DNA of 64,000 bases from Streptomyces albireticuli (GTDB lineage Bacteria; Actinomycetota; Actinomycetes; Streptomycetales; Streptomycetaceae): NCBI RefSeq assembly GCF_021228125.1, contig NZ_JAJQQS010000018.1, forward strand, positions 1 through 64,000. The letters are read 5' to 3'. Each line of letters opens with the position of its first letter. Positions within the stretch are counted from its first letter, which is position 1. Below are positions 16,680 to 24,878 of the stretch, in pieces. Position numbers and translations under genes: made by a program. The notes beneath the pieces were generated by a model that made no database searches, was not told where the DNA came from, and worked only from the letters and a program-made list of their open reading frames with translations.

Positions 16680-17258
16680 CTAAAGGTCGGCGAGCGTGCT
16701 CTCCACGATGTCCAGCAGGACCTTCCGGTCGTCCTGGACACGGCTCAGGATCCGCAGGCCGTAGTACGCGCTCTGGACCTGCCGGGCCAGGCTCGGGGCG
16801 TCCCGCGTGGAGCGGATCTCCCCGGAGCGCTGGCCGACCTCCAGGACCAGGCGGAGCTCCTCCTCGACGCGGGCGAAGTTCCGGCGGGCCTCCTCCTTGA
16901 CGTCCGGGTCCGCCGCGGCCATCTCGACGGCCGCGTTGATCGCGAAGCACCCGGCCCGCCCGGTGCCCGCGAGGTCGGCGTCGACGCCCTGGACCATCAT
17001 GGCGCGCAGCCGGTCCTTGGCGGTGCCGGGAGAGCGGAGCAGCGCGATCTGGTCGGCGGTGCTCGTCTCGTAGTACCAGCGCAGGGCGCGCAGGTACAAC
17101 CGGCGTTTGTCCCCGAAGGTGTTGTACAGGCTCGACGGCCCGAGCCCGGTGCTCTTGCTGAGCTCCCGGGTGGACGTGCCCTCGTAGCCGTGCCGCCAGA
17201 ACGTCTCCATCGCCGCGCGGATGACACGGCTCTCGTCGAACTCTCTCGGCCTGGCCAT
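16680..17258 (-). CDS. TetR-family transcriptional regulator
   Basis: This 192-residue regulator has the TetR DNA-binding domain at residues 1-55 (STRELSKSTGLGPSSLYNTFGDKRRLY) and a helical ligand domain. It follows the MFS pump gene by 73 bases on the same strand. It is therefore likely to be the local repressor of that pump, acting at the inverted repeat at 18665-18688. ATG 17258 fits the family start; GTG 17264 would add two residues. Confidence 0.92.
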   Translation of the reverse strand: MARPREFDESRVIRAAMETFWRHGYEGTSTRELSKSTGLGPSSLYNTFGDKRRLYLRALRWYYETSTADQIALLRSPGTAKDRLRAMMVQGVDADLAGTGRAGCFAINAAVEMAAADPDVKEEARRNFARVEEELRLVLEVGQRSGEIRSTRDAPSLARQVQSAYYGLRILSRVQDDRKVLLDIVESTLADL

Positions 17259-17331
17259 GCCCACACGCTAAAGGGTTCGACGCGTTTACGGAAACCAGGG
17301 GGCGGAGCGTGCGGCAGGGCGTACGAGGTGG

Positions 17332-18555
17332 TCAGAGGCCGGGTCCGGCGGGTGCGGGGCGGGGTTCCGGCGTCTCGCGGACCGCGGGAGGCACGGCGGC
17401 CCCGGCGCGGTCGGCGCGCTGGAGACGGCCGGCCCAGAAGACGGCCGCGCACCCGGCCGCGCCGAGCGCGGCGCCGACCCAGGCCACGGACGCGAAGCCG
17501 AACCCGGCGTCGATGGCCAGTCCGCCCAGCATCGGCGCCAGGGTGTTGCCGACGTTGAACGCCGAGGTGTTGGTCGCGCCGGCCAGCGTGGGGGCGTCCG
17601 GGGCGAGGGGGAACACCCGGGCCTGGAGGGTGGGGTTGGTGACGTAGCCGGCCAGGCCGAGCAGGAAGACCAGCGGGATCGTGACGGCCAGGTGCCGTGC
17701 CGTCAGCGCGAGCAGTGCCGAGGCGATCACGAGCGCGCCCAGTCCCCAGGCGAGCGTGGCCAGCGGGTGTCCGGCGGCGGTGCGGCCGCCGATCACCAGG
17801 CCGAGGAGGCCGCCGACGCCGAACAGCGCCAGCACGGCGGGCACCCAGCGCTCCGGCAGACCGCTCACGTCGGTGAGCACCGGGGCCAGATAGCTGAAGG
17901 TGACGATGACCGCCCCGAAGGTGAACGCGGTGACGGCGTACGAGAGCCACAGCTGCGGCCGTGCCATGCCGCGCAGTTCGGCCCTGACCGACCGGGGCCG
18001 CTCGTCGGCGCCCGCGGCGGGCACGGCCACCAGGGTGCTCAGCAGGCTGACGACGGTCGCCGCCGCGACGGCCCAGAACGCCGCGCGCCAGCCGGAGAAC
18101 TGGCTGAGGACGGTGCCGGCCGGCACCCCGACGATGGTGGCGAGCGTGAGCCCCCCGCCGACCACGGCCACGGCCTTGCTCCTGGCCTCCGCGGGCACCA
18201 GCGCCACGGCCGTGGTCACGGCCACGCCCCAGAACCCGGCGTAGGCCAGGGCGCTCACGACCCGGGTGGCGAACAGCACTCCGTAACCCGGCGCGAGCGC
18301 GCCGACGACGTGCGCGGCGACGAAGACCCCTTGCAGGGCGACCAGGGCCGTCCGGCGCGGCCAGTTCAGGGTGGCGACCGTCAGCAGGGGGGCGCCGACG
18401 ACCATGCCGACGGCGAAGGCGGAGATCAGCAGCCCGGCGTCGGGGATGGAGACGCCCAGGTCGTCGGCGAGGGTGGGCAGCAGCCCGGACAGCATGAACT
18501 CCGAGGTGCCTTGGGTGAAGATTCCGAAGCCGAGTATGTAGACGGCCAGGGGCAT
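17332..18555 (-). CDS. Cmx/CmrA-type MFS drug efflux transporter
   Basis: This 407-residue, 12-segment membrane protein of the DHA1 group begins MPLAVYILGFGIFTQGTSEF and continues MLSGLLPTLADDLGVSIPDA. It resembles the chloramphenicol exporters CmlR/Cmx of Streptomyces and Rhodococcus. It would export hydrophobic drugs by proton antiport. Motif A-like WPRRTALVAL and motif C-like GVPAGTVLSQFSGWRAAFW are visible. ATG 18555 has GGAGG 8 bases upstream. It is followed by a TetR gene and preceded by a TetR-type inverted repeat. The true substrate cannot be decided from sequence. Confidence 0.93.
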   Translation of the reverse strand: MPLAVYILGFGIFTQGTSEFMLSGLLPTLADDLGVSIPDAGLLISAFAVGMVVGAPLLTVATLNWPRRTALVALQGVFVAAHVVGALAPGYGVLFATRVVSALAYAGFWGVAVTTAVALVPAEARSKAVAVVGGGLTLATIVGVPAGTVLSQFSGWRAAFWAVAAATVVSLLSTLVAVPAAGADERPRSVRAELRGMARPQLWLSYAVTAFTFGAVIVTFSYLAPVLTDVSGLPERWVPAVLALFGVGGLLGLVIGGRTAAGHPLATLAWGLGALVIASALLALTARHLAVTIPLVFLLGLAGYVTNPTLQARVFPLAPDAPTLAGATNTSAFNVGNTLAPMLGGLAIDAGFGFASVAWVGAALGAAGCAAVFWAGRLQRADRAGAAVPPAVRETPEPRPAPAGPGL

Positions 18556-18664
18556 GAACGCGTCCTCCGTTGCGGTACGGGGCGGCGGCCGGACGGGCAG
18601 ATTTTGAATCATCCGCTTCAGAACCGGACCGCGACACCCCTTGCGTGAGGTCGAACGCTAACAC

Positions 18665-18688
18665 GTTATGGATCACTCGCTCCATAAC
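18665..18688. promoter_or_regulatory. Inverted repeat, likely TetR operator
   Basis: GTTATGGA (18665-18672) and TCCATAAC (18681-18688) form perfect eight-base arms around an eight-base spacer, about 110 bases upstream of the MFS start. The local AT content is above the surroundings. It is the best candidate operator for the TetR-MFS pair. Confidence 0.65.
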
Positions 18689-18859
18689 CCTCGGCACTCA
18701 CGACACCGGCCTTCCCGGACGGGCGCCGCGCCGGCGGCGCCGACCGGGCCACCCTGTCGACGCCACCGTCAGCCCGGGAGCACCCCGCCGCCCGCCGACG
18801 CGGCCACTCGCACCGCCCGGCGCCCTAGCCCTCGCCCTCGCCCTCGACGTGCGGCAGGA

Positions 18860-19042
18860 TTACTCGACGTCCCCGGGATCAGAGCCTTCGAAATGAACGA
18901 CATCACTCGTCGTCGGGCTGTCGCTGTTCACGGTAAGAGTCACTTGGACACCGCCAATGGTGATCACGTCAGTCTGCTGCACCACTTCCTCGTCATCGGG
19001 CAATCTGGTCAGCAGCTTCAGCGTCATCTGCCGTGCCGGCAC
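18860..19042 (-). CDS. Possible small protein or gene remnant
   Basis: This 60-codon frame (GTG 19042, or ATG 19027 starting MTLKLLTRLPDDEEVV) has a protein-like composition, unlike the Arg/Pro-rich shadow frames around it. No ribosome site precedes either start. The open frame continues upstream through a plausible PPPPDQTVPARQ stretch for about 30 codons without a start, so it may be the 3' end of a decayed gene. I do not recognise it. The rest of 18689-19240 shows only low-complexity GC-rich DNA. Confidence 0.3.
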   Translation of the reverse strand: MPARQMTLKLLTRLPDDEEVVQQTDVITIGGVQVTLTVNSDSPTTSDVVHFEGSDPGDVE

Positions 19043-19240
19043 GGTCTGATCGGGCGGAGGCGGGGTCTTGTCCGGCGCACTGTCTGTCTGAGCCGTACGG
19101 GTGAAACCGCTTCAGCGATCCGCCATGTCATCGAGGGGCATGCCGACCGGGATACGAGGCCGGGGTACCGGGCACCCGCGGCGAAGGCGCCGCGAGTTTC
19201 GCTCAGAGGCCACTCAAGGCCCAAAAACACGTCCTGATGT

Positions 19241-20614
19241 TCAGCGATGGGCTGTGAGGAAGTCGCGCCCGCGTTCGTCGAGCTCTGCCGCGCAGCGCAG
19301 ACCACGGGCTCGGAAGCGGGTCAGGTCGCGGCGCATGTTTCTGACGGCCTTGCGGGTTCGGACGGAGGCGACGCCGTCCATGTGGTCCATGGCCCGGCCC
19401 CAGGTGACACATGCTTCCTCGATGGCGCCTTGGCCGGCTTGGATTTCCGCTCGGGCGACGAGATCGAGGGCGATGATGCGCGCGTACGTACCCGGCGGCC
19501 TGCCGGCAGCAGCGCGGGCGTACTGCTGCGCGGCGTTACGGGGGTCGCCCAGCGCGGCGAATACCTTGGCGGTACGGGAGCGAACAGTGCCCTCGATCGG
19601 GCCCCACGCCAGAGCCCAGAAGGGTGTGGAATCGCCCTTGGCCGCATCGAGGCAGGCCCGCGCGCGCTCGACCGCGCGGAGGGCTTGCCTGCTCTGGCTC
19701 GTCTTAGCCAGCGCGTGGGCATAGGTGACGTGGAAGAGGGCTTCGGTGGCAGGGTCGACGTGACCTTTGGCTCTGTCCAGGCCGGTCTCGGCCAGGGCCA
19801 GGCAGTGCTCGGCGCGGTGGACCTTCATGCCCTGTTGAGCCATGGTCCGCATCACGAAACCATCGTGGCCGGGAACGCCTGACTCGGCGGCGAGCGCATA
19901 GCACTGCAAGTAGTACCGCTGCGCGAGCCCCTGTTCCCCGGCGTCATAGCTCTTCCAGCCGGCCAAGTGCACACCCGATGCGGCAACGGAGAGCATCTGA
20001 CGGCGCGCTTCCTCGGTGCGAAAGCGCCCCCGGCACAGGGTGGCGACGTCGGACATCAGGTACTGCACCAGGGCCGAGCGGCCGTGCTGCCCGCCGTGGA
20101 GCTCGTCCATGTCTGTGAAGACCCGCACCATGTCGCGCACGGCGGCGACTTCGGCGTTTCCCGCGATGGCGCCGCTGCGGGCGGCGGCGGCCCGGCCGGC
20201 GATGTCGTGGAGGTAGCCCAGTGGCAGGGCTGCGGCTGCGACGGAGTAGGCGGAGGAGGCGAGGAAGCGTCGTCGGTTCACGTCTGCCTTCCCGATCAGG
20301 GTCAGGGTCTCGACCGGGTCGGGACCGAGGGACAGTCCGATGCTGTCATCCTCCCCACGCTCTGTGGAAAGACCCAAGTGGTCCACAGTCACGAGGCGAC
20401 CCAGCAGCCTGGAGAGGGCTTCGGCGAGATACCGGGGAGTGTTTCCGGCAGGCTGGGCCCCGGAGATCCAGTGCTCGACGGTGGAACGGTTGGTGCGTAA
20501 GACCTCGCCCGACTCCGCCGCGGCGGCGCGCACGACGTGAGCGATGGTTTCGTACGGCAGCCTCTTCTCGTCGATGAGGGCCTTGAGCTGCATGTTCGGC
20601 GTGCGCTTGGTCAT
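19241..20614 (-). CDS. XRE/TPR-type regulator beside the lasso cluster
   Basis: This 457-residue protein starts with a helix-turn-helix-like region (RLPYETIAHVVRAAAAESGE, then NRSTVEHWISGAQP). A linker with NRRRFLASSAYSVAAAALPL follows near residue 115-135, and the last 300 residues look like helical TPR-type repeats. This layout is common in Streptomyces regulators next to peptide clusters. ATG 20614 has GAGG 7 bases upstream. It is divergent from the lasso precursor, with 190 bases between. The imperfect dyad GTATACGCGATATAC (20626-20640) lies just before its start and may be its own operator. A peptide-signal-sensing role is speculation. Confidence 0.85.
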   Translation of the reverse strand: MTKRTPNMQLKALIDEKRLPYETIAHVVRAAAAESGEVLRTNRSTVEHWISGAQPAGNTPRYLAEALSRLLGRLVTVDHLGLSTERGEDDSIGLSLGPDPVETLTLIGKADVNRRRFLASSAYSVAAAALPLGYLHDIAGRAAAARSGAIAGNAEVAAVRDMVRVFTDMDELHGGQHGRSALVQYLMSDVATLCRGRFRTEEARRQMLSVAASGVHLAGWKSYDAGEQGLAQRYYLQCYALAAESGVPGHDGFVMRTMAQQGMKVHRAEHCLALAETGLDRAKGHVDPATEALFHVTYAHALAKTSQSRQALRAVERARACLDAAKGDSTPFWALAWGPIEGTVRSRTAKVFAALGDPRNAAQQYARAAAGRPPGTYARIIALDLVARAEIQAGQGAIEEACVTWGRAMDHMDGVASVRTRKAVRNMRRDLTRFRARGLRCAAELDERGRDFLTAHR

Positions 20615-20804
20615 AGCCAGCCTCGGTATACGCGATATACGTCTCCGCCAGGCCCACACGGTACCCCTCAACTCGCCCTCGCAGTTCACTGATTGAGCGC
20701 CCACAAGCGCGGTCCTCCCGGGCCGTTGAGGGGGCGGCGTAACCCCGTTGGCCGTGTGCCCATGAGGTGGTGCACGGGACGGCGAAGCGACGAAGGAGGA
20801 ATCG

Positions 20805-20933
20805 ATGGAGATCACCCAGTCCCCGGCCTACACCGCGCCGGTCGTCCTGGACGCCGGAGCTGTCGTGGAGGTGACGCTCGGCAACCAGAACTTCGACACC
20901 GTCGACGACACCCAGTACAAGCAGGGCACCTGA
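20805..20933 (+). CDS. Lasso peptide precursor (A)
   Basis: This 42-residue precursor is too short for routine gene calls. ATG 20805 has a strong AAGGAGGA 5 bases upstream. The leader (1-25) has the RRE-binding pattern Y9-x2-P12-x-V14-x3-G18 and ends VTL, with Thr at position -2 as in most lasso precursors. The predicted core is GNQNFDTVDDTQYKQGT. Gly1 would form an isopeptide with Asp9, giving a nine-residue ring and an eight-residue tail; there are no cysteines, so class II. Asp6-Thr7-Val8-Asp9 resembles the DTAD ring motif that I recall from aspartimide lasso peptides such as cellulonodin-2 and lihuanodin. The methyltransferase at 23647 supports this. Confidence 0.9.
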   Translation: MEITQSPAYTAPVVLDAGAVVEVTLGNQNFDTVDDTQYKQGT

Positions 20934-20941
20934 TCCACCTG

Positions 20942-20979
20942 CCGGGGCCGGGCGCGGTATTCGCCGCGCCCGGCCCCGG
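20942..20979 (+). terminator. Stem-loop between precursor and cyclase
   Basis: A perfect 16-base stem (20942-20957 with 20964-20979) and a six-base loop lie 9 bases after the precursor stop. No U-tract follows. It may be a partial terminator or RNA stabiliser that keeps precursor mRNA in excess over the enzymes. Confidence 0.75.
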
Positions 20980-21031
20980 GCCTTTGCAGGTCATGTCCGG
21001 TCTTGAGGACGAGGGAGTCAGGAGGCTCACG

Positions 21032-22860
21032 ATGCGGTGGTGCACGGGATGGGAGAGCGGCCCGGCCGGTCGGCAGCCCCGAGCAGGGCGTCCGGTGACC
21101 GCGCTGGGCGAGACGTGGACGGTCGGCTGGCCCGAGGACCAGGTCCGCACGGCCGGGGCGGGGGCGGTGGCGCTGGCCGTGATCGGGGTGTGCGGGGCCG
21201 GCGACCGGCAACTGGAGGAAGCCTTGCCTGTCGTGCGGGCGCAGCGGTGGCAAGCGCTGACACGGTGGCCCGGCTCTTACCTGGTGGTGGCCCGCAGCGG
21301 CCCGACGCTGGCGGTGATCGGCGATCTGTCGGCGCAGCACCCGGTCTACTTCCGGCGGGAGGCGGCCGGGACCTGGTGGGCGACCTCTGCCACCGCCCTC
21401 GCCGCGCTGGACGGGGCACCGGCCGATCCCATCGCGCTCGCGGCGCACCTGGCGTTCGGTCAGCCCGACGTCCTGGCCTCCCGTAGCCTGTTCCGCAGCG
21501 TGAACAGGGTACCCACCGGGCACCTGCTCCAGATCACCCCCGAGGGTGCCCGGACCGTCCGCTACGAACCCGCCGAGTACGAGCCGGTGAGCCTGCGCGA
21601 CGCGGCGCCGACGGTGCGGGCGGCCCTGGCCGAGGCGATCGCGGTCCGTATGGACGGCCGCCCGGTGAGCGCGGACCTCGCGGGCCTGGACTCCACCACG
21701 TTGGCCTGCCTGGCGGCCCGGCACCGGCCGGTGACAGCGGTGACGTTCGCCGATGAGCGGCTGCGGGACGACGATCTGGCCTATGCGCAGCGGACGGCCG
21801 CCGTGGTGCCCCGGCTGCGTCACTACAAGGTGCCCGGCGCGCAGGAGACGGTCTACTACGCGGGACTGGACGACGTGTCTGCCCTCCCGTTCACCGACAC
21901 ACCGAACGCGTTCGCGGTCTCGGCGGCGGTCAAGCGAACTGTCCTGGACACCGTGATCGCCCATCAGACGGCGCCCGGCGTGCACCTGACGGGCGTCGCC
22001 GGAGACGGGCTGCTGTCCGCCTCCCCGTCGTACCTGGCTGATCTGCTGCGTGAACGGCAGCACCCGCGAGCCTTGCACCACGCCCAAGGCCACGCGCGAC
22101 TGCGGCAGACCTCCGTGTGGTCGGTGCTGGGCCGGGCCCGGCCTGCGGCCCGTACCGGGCTGGCGGACGGCTGGCGCCAGGCCGCCGCCGAATTGCGTGA
22201 GGCGCCGAGGCAGTGGGTGCCCCAAGCACGCCGTCCGATCGCGTGGACGCCGCTGCTGGCCACGGCCGACTATCAGCCCCGGCGTGCGTCACCGGCTCGC
22301 CGACGCCCTCGCTGCGGCGGCCGACGAACTGACGAAGCCGCCTGAGCGGCTGGCGGCGTGGACGGACAGCCAGGACCTCGCCCGTATCGGAGCGGACACC
22401 AGCGGCTGGCGCACCCTCGCCCTCGACGAGCACGGCATCGAGATCGCCGCCCCGTACCTGGACAACGAAGTCCGAAGGGCCTGCCTGGCCGTGCCGGCTG
22501 ACCAGCGCGGGACGCCAGGACGGTACAAGCCGTTGCTGGCCGAAGCCTTCGCGGGCACCGACGTGCTGCCTGACTTCGTCCTCGATCGGGCCACGAAGGG
22601 CGGCTTCAACGCGCTCTCCTACGCCGGGCTCGTCCAGCACGCCCCCGCCCTCCGCCGCCTGCTCGGCCCGTCCTCGCGCCTGGGCGCCATGGGCCTGGTG
22701 GCCGACGGGCCGGTGGGGGGCGATGCTCGCTCGTGCGGCAGTCGGCCGGACCACCGCCCAAGGTGCCTTGCATGTGGCGGTCGTGACCGAAGTGTGGCTG
22801 CGGCAGCTCGAACATGCCGGGGCCCGGTGGGAGGTGACCGGTTGTGTGGCAGCTGCGTGA
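21032..22860 (+). pseudogene. Lasso cyclase (asparagine-synthetase-like, C), frame broken twice
   Basis: The product resembles the ATP-dependent enzyme that adenylates the ring Asp and closes the lasso. ATG 21032 has AGGAGG 6 bases upstream. The N-terminal glutaminase-like domain is followed by the AMP-forming domain. The frame shifts at the C run 22277-22280 and again at the G run 22715-22720. Removing one base at each restores one protein of about 608 residues with YLDNEVRRACL, KPLLAEAF and TKGGFNALSY in order and the end WLRQLEHAGARWEVTGCV. The PP-loop at 21674-21694 reads DLAGLDS, one residue shorter than the usual SGGxDS form. The stop overlaps the next start by 17 bases. Either the sequence has homopolymer errors or the gene is decaying. 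Confidence 0.85.
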
Positions 22861-23134
22861 AGGCTCCCACCCTGTCCTCACGGACGAAGGCGGAGCCATC
22901 CTGAACGAGCGGACCGGCCGCTGGGTCTACCTCACGCCGACCGCCGCCGCAGCGGTGCTGCTCCTCACCGCCAGCGGCAGCGAAGACCGGGCCGCCGAGC
23001 AGTACGGCACCCGCTACGGTCTGAGCCCCGAGCGGGCCCTCGCCGATGTCCGCGCCGTCGCCGCCGCCCTCACCACGCGGGGCATCGCGGGGGAACCCGT
23101 ATCCCGGACCCGCTGGTGGGGGTGGTGGCGGTGA
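22844..23134 (+). CDS. Lasso RRE protein (B1/E, PqqD-like)
   Basis: This 96-residue protein is the leader-binding RiPP recognition element that delivers the precursor to the protease and cyclase. It shows the PqqD-like pattern HPVLTDEGGAILNERTGRWV, YLTPTAAAAVLLLTASGS and a C-terminal helix. GTG 22844 lies inside the last codons of the cyclase, so translation is probably coupled. Its stop overlaps the start of B2 as GTGA. The strong conservation of this protein suggests the cluster is, or was recently, functional. Confidence 0.9.
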   Translation: MWQLREGSHPVLTDEGGAILNERTGRWVYLTPTAAAAVLLLTASGSEDRAAEQYGTRYGLSPERALADVRAVAAALTTRGIAGEPVSRTRWWGWWR

Positions 23135-23553
23135 CCACCATGGAGTCGTACGCCACCATCCGCACCGGCCCCTTCCGTGACCGCCTGGCGGCAGCCACGG
23201 GCCTCGCCCTGGCTCTGGTGCTCCTGGCGGTGCCCTTCCGCTACACCGTCCGCGCTGTCCGCCTCGCCCACCGTGCCGGCCGCCGGGCGATAGCACCCGA
23301 CAGAGCGGAGGCCCTCGTCGCCGCCGTCCGGCACACCGGCCGGCTCTGGCCGGTCCGGGCGGCGTGCGCGGAAATCTCGCTCGGGACGGTCCTGGCCGCA
23401 GCCCTCCTCGGCCGACGCCTGGACTGGTGCCTGGGGGTGCGGTTCTCCCCGCCACCCACCGAATACCACGCGTGGACAGCGATTCCCGGCGGCGGACCGG
23501 TTGGCGAATACACCGAGGCCGGATGGCACCACTACGCCGCTCTCGTCATCTGA
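23131..23553 (+). CDS. Lasso leader peptidase (B2, transglutaminase-like)
   Basis: This 140-residue cysteine protease would cut the leader just before core Gly1. The nucleophile is the Cys in RAACAEISLG and the catalytic His is in TEYHAWTAI; a Gly-rich PGGGPVGEY segment follows, as in other B2 proteins. The N-terminal hydrophobic stretch GLALALVLLAVPF is also typical. GTG 23131 overlaps the RRE stop by four bases. The length is normal for actinobacterial B2, so this enzyme appears intact. Confidence 0.9.
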   Translation: MTTMESYATIRTGPFRDRLAAATGLALALVLLAVPFRYTVRAVRLAHRAGRRAIAPDRAEALVAAVRHTGRLWPVRAACAEISLGTVLAAALLGRRLDWCLGVRFSPPPTEYHAWTAIPGGGPVGEYTEAGWHHYAALVI

Positions 23554-23554
23554 G

Positions 23555-23582
23555 CGCGTCAACTCGGCGCCCCGTTGACGCG
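23555..23582 (+). terminator. Stem-loop between B2 and the methyltransferase
   Basis: Perfect nine-base arms (CGCGTCAAC at 23555-23563, GTTGACGCG at 23574-23582) enclose a ten-base loop just after the B2 stop. There is no U-tract. It may separate expression of the methyltransferase from the core operon, or serve as an operator dyad. Confidence 0.6.
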
Positions 23583-23646
23583 TGTCCCTCACTCACTCGG
23601 AGCAGTTGAGGAACGCGTCCTGACCCTTCCACGAAGGAGTGAACTA

Positions 23647-24666
23647 ATGACCCCCGTCGCTGCCGCCGCTGAGAGAGTCCCCGAGCAGCACTACACCCAC
23701 CACAAGGCCAGGGGCGCGACCATCCACCGCACGAACCCGGTCTTCATCCACCGGGAGCTGGAAGCACTCGACGTCCACATGGGCATGAACGTCGCCGAGG
23801 TCGGCACCGGCTCAGGCCTCTCCGGGGGCCTGCTCGCCGAACTCGTCGGGCCGACCGGCATGGTCACCAGCCTCGACATCGACCCGTACCTCACGCGGTG
23901 GGCCAACCACATCCACGCCGAGCGCGGAGTGAGCAACATCCGCTGCTACGCCGTGGACGGCACCGCCGGCTATCCCGGCCGGGCGCCCTACGACCGCATG
24001 GTGGGCTGGTGCACGCCTCCGCTGCTGCCGAAGGCGTGGGTGAACCAGGTCAAGGACGGCGGACTGATCGTGGCCACGCTGCCGATCACGGCCGTGCCGA
24101 ACCTGGCGATCGGTGCCGTGATCCGCATCAGCGACGGGCAGCCGAGCGTCGAATCGATCTTCCCCGGCTCCTACATCGAGACCGGCTCCTCTCCCCGCAG
24201 CGACTTCTCGGTCCCGGCACGGTGGGTCGACTGGGAGAGCCGCGTCCCGGCCACCTCGTGGGTGTCGATCGCCTGGCGCGAGCAGGACGACTGGCAGAAC
24301 TCCGGGGCACGTGGGGTCCTCGACCGCCTGCGGGAGCCCGGTCACACCGAGCGGTACAAGGGCGAGGAGATCGACTGGTCCAGCCTGCGCGTGTGGCTGG
24401 CCACCACCGGCTCTCGGCTGACGATGACCGAGCTGAAGGCCGACGTCATCGGCCTCGGGCACTCGACCCGCGACACCGCGGCCGTGATCCAGCAGGACGG
24501 CACCATCACCGCCGACGCGGCGGACTCGACGTCGCTGACCTTTCTGCGGGGCCGGCTCACCGCATGGGAGGACGCCGGCCGCCCCGCCCCCGACACCTAC
24601 ACCGCGAGCCTGACCCTCGATACGGAAGGCGACGTCTCCGGCTGGGACCTCCGACTGGCACGGTAG
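23647..24666 (+). CDS. Protein-L-isoaspartate O-methyltransferase homologue, lasso-tailoring
   Basis: This 339-residue SAM enzyme has the PIMT N-terminal pattern (VFIHRELEALDVHMGMNVAE) and motif I AEVGTGSGLSGG at residues 50-61, then DGTAGYPGRAPYDRMV. Housekeeping PIMT is near 210 residues. The extra C-terminal 130 residues are a feature of RiPP-associated PIMTs, which methylate a backbone-adjacent Asp so that it collapses to an aspartimide. The predicted target is core Asp6, followed by Thr7. ATG 23647 has AAGGAG 7 bases upstream. It is 93 bases after B2 in the same direction. No exporter or isopeptidase gene follows. Confidence 0.9.
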   Translation: MTPVAAAAERVPEQHYTHHKARGATIHRTNPVFIHRELEALDVHMGMNVAEVGTGSGLSGGLLAELVGPTGMVTSLDIDPYLTRWANHIHAERGVSNIRCYAVDGTAGYPGRAPYDRMVGWCTPPLLPKAWVNQVKDGGLIVATLPITAVPNLAIGAVIRISDGQPSVESIFPGSYIETGSSPRSDFSVPARWVDWESRVPATSWVSIAWREQDDWQNSGARGVLDRLREPGHTERYKGEEIDWSSLRVWLATTGSRLTMTELKADVIGLGHSTRDTAAVIQQDGTITADAADSTSLTFLRGRLTAWEDAGRPAPDTYTASLTLDTEGDVSGWDLRLAR

Positions 24667-24828
24667 CGACGCCGGAGCGAGACTCGGAAACAGAACCGGG
24701 CGTCAGCTCACCTCGTCCGTCGGCCCTCTGAGCCGTGGACTCCTGCCTGCGGTCCTGGGAGTCGTCTTGGCCTCGGATCAGCATTGCGAGGCGACCGCGC
24801 CGAGGCTCCCGGCCTCACACCGGCCTCA

Positions 24829-24870
24829 CCCGGCCCGGCCACCGCGGTTTCCCATGGTGGCCAGGCCGGG
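24829..24870. terminator. Terminator between methyltransferase and chitinase
   Basis: Fifteen-base arms (24829-24843 and 24856-24870) with one mismatch form a strong GC hairpin. It lies 8 bases past the chitinase stop and serves two convergent genes. Confidence 0.7.
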
Positions 24871-24878
24871 ACTGCGGC

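Noticed and set aside
20762-22345. Cyclase start at the upstream ATG 20762
   Set aside because: The frame is open but would overlap the lasso precursor, has no ribosome site and adds no family sequence.
22050-22904. Separate 284-codon gene inside the lasso cyclase region
   Set aside because: Its first part is nonsense in this frame; the later part is the cyclase C-terminal domain read after a frameshift.
20805-24666. ABC exporter or isopeptidase within the lasso cluster
   Set aside because: None is found; after the methyltransferase comes a chitinase on the other strand.
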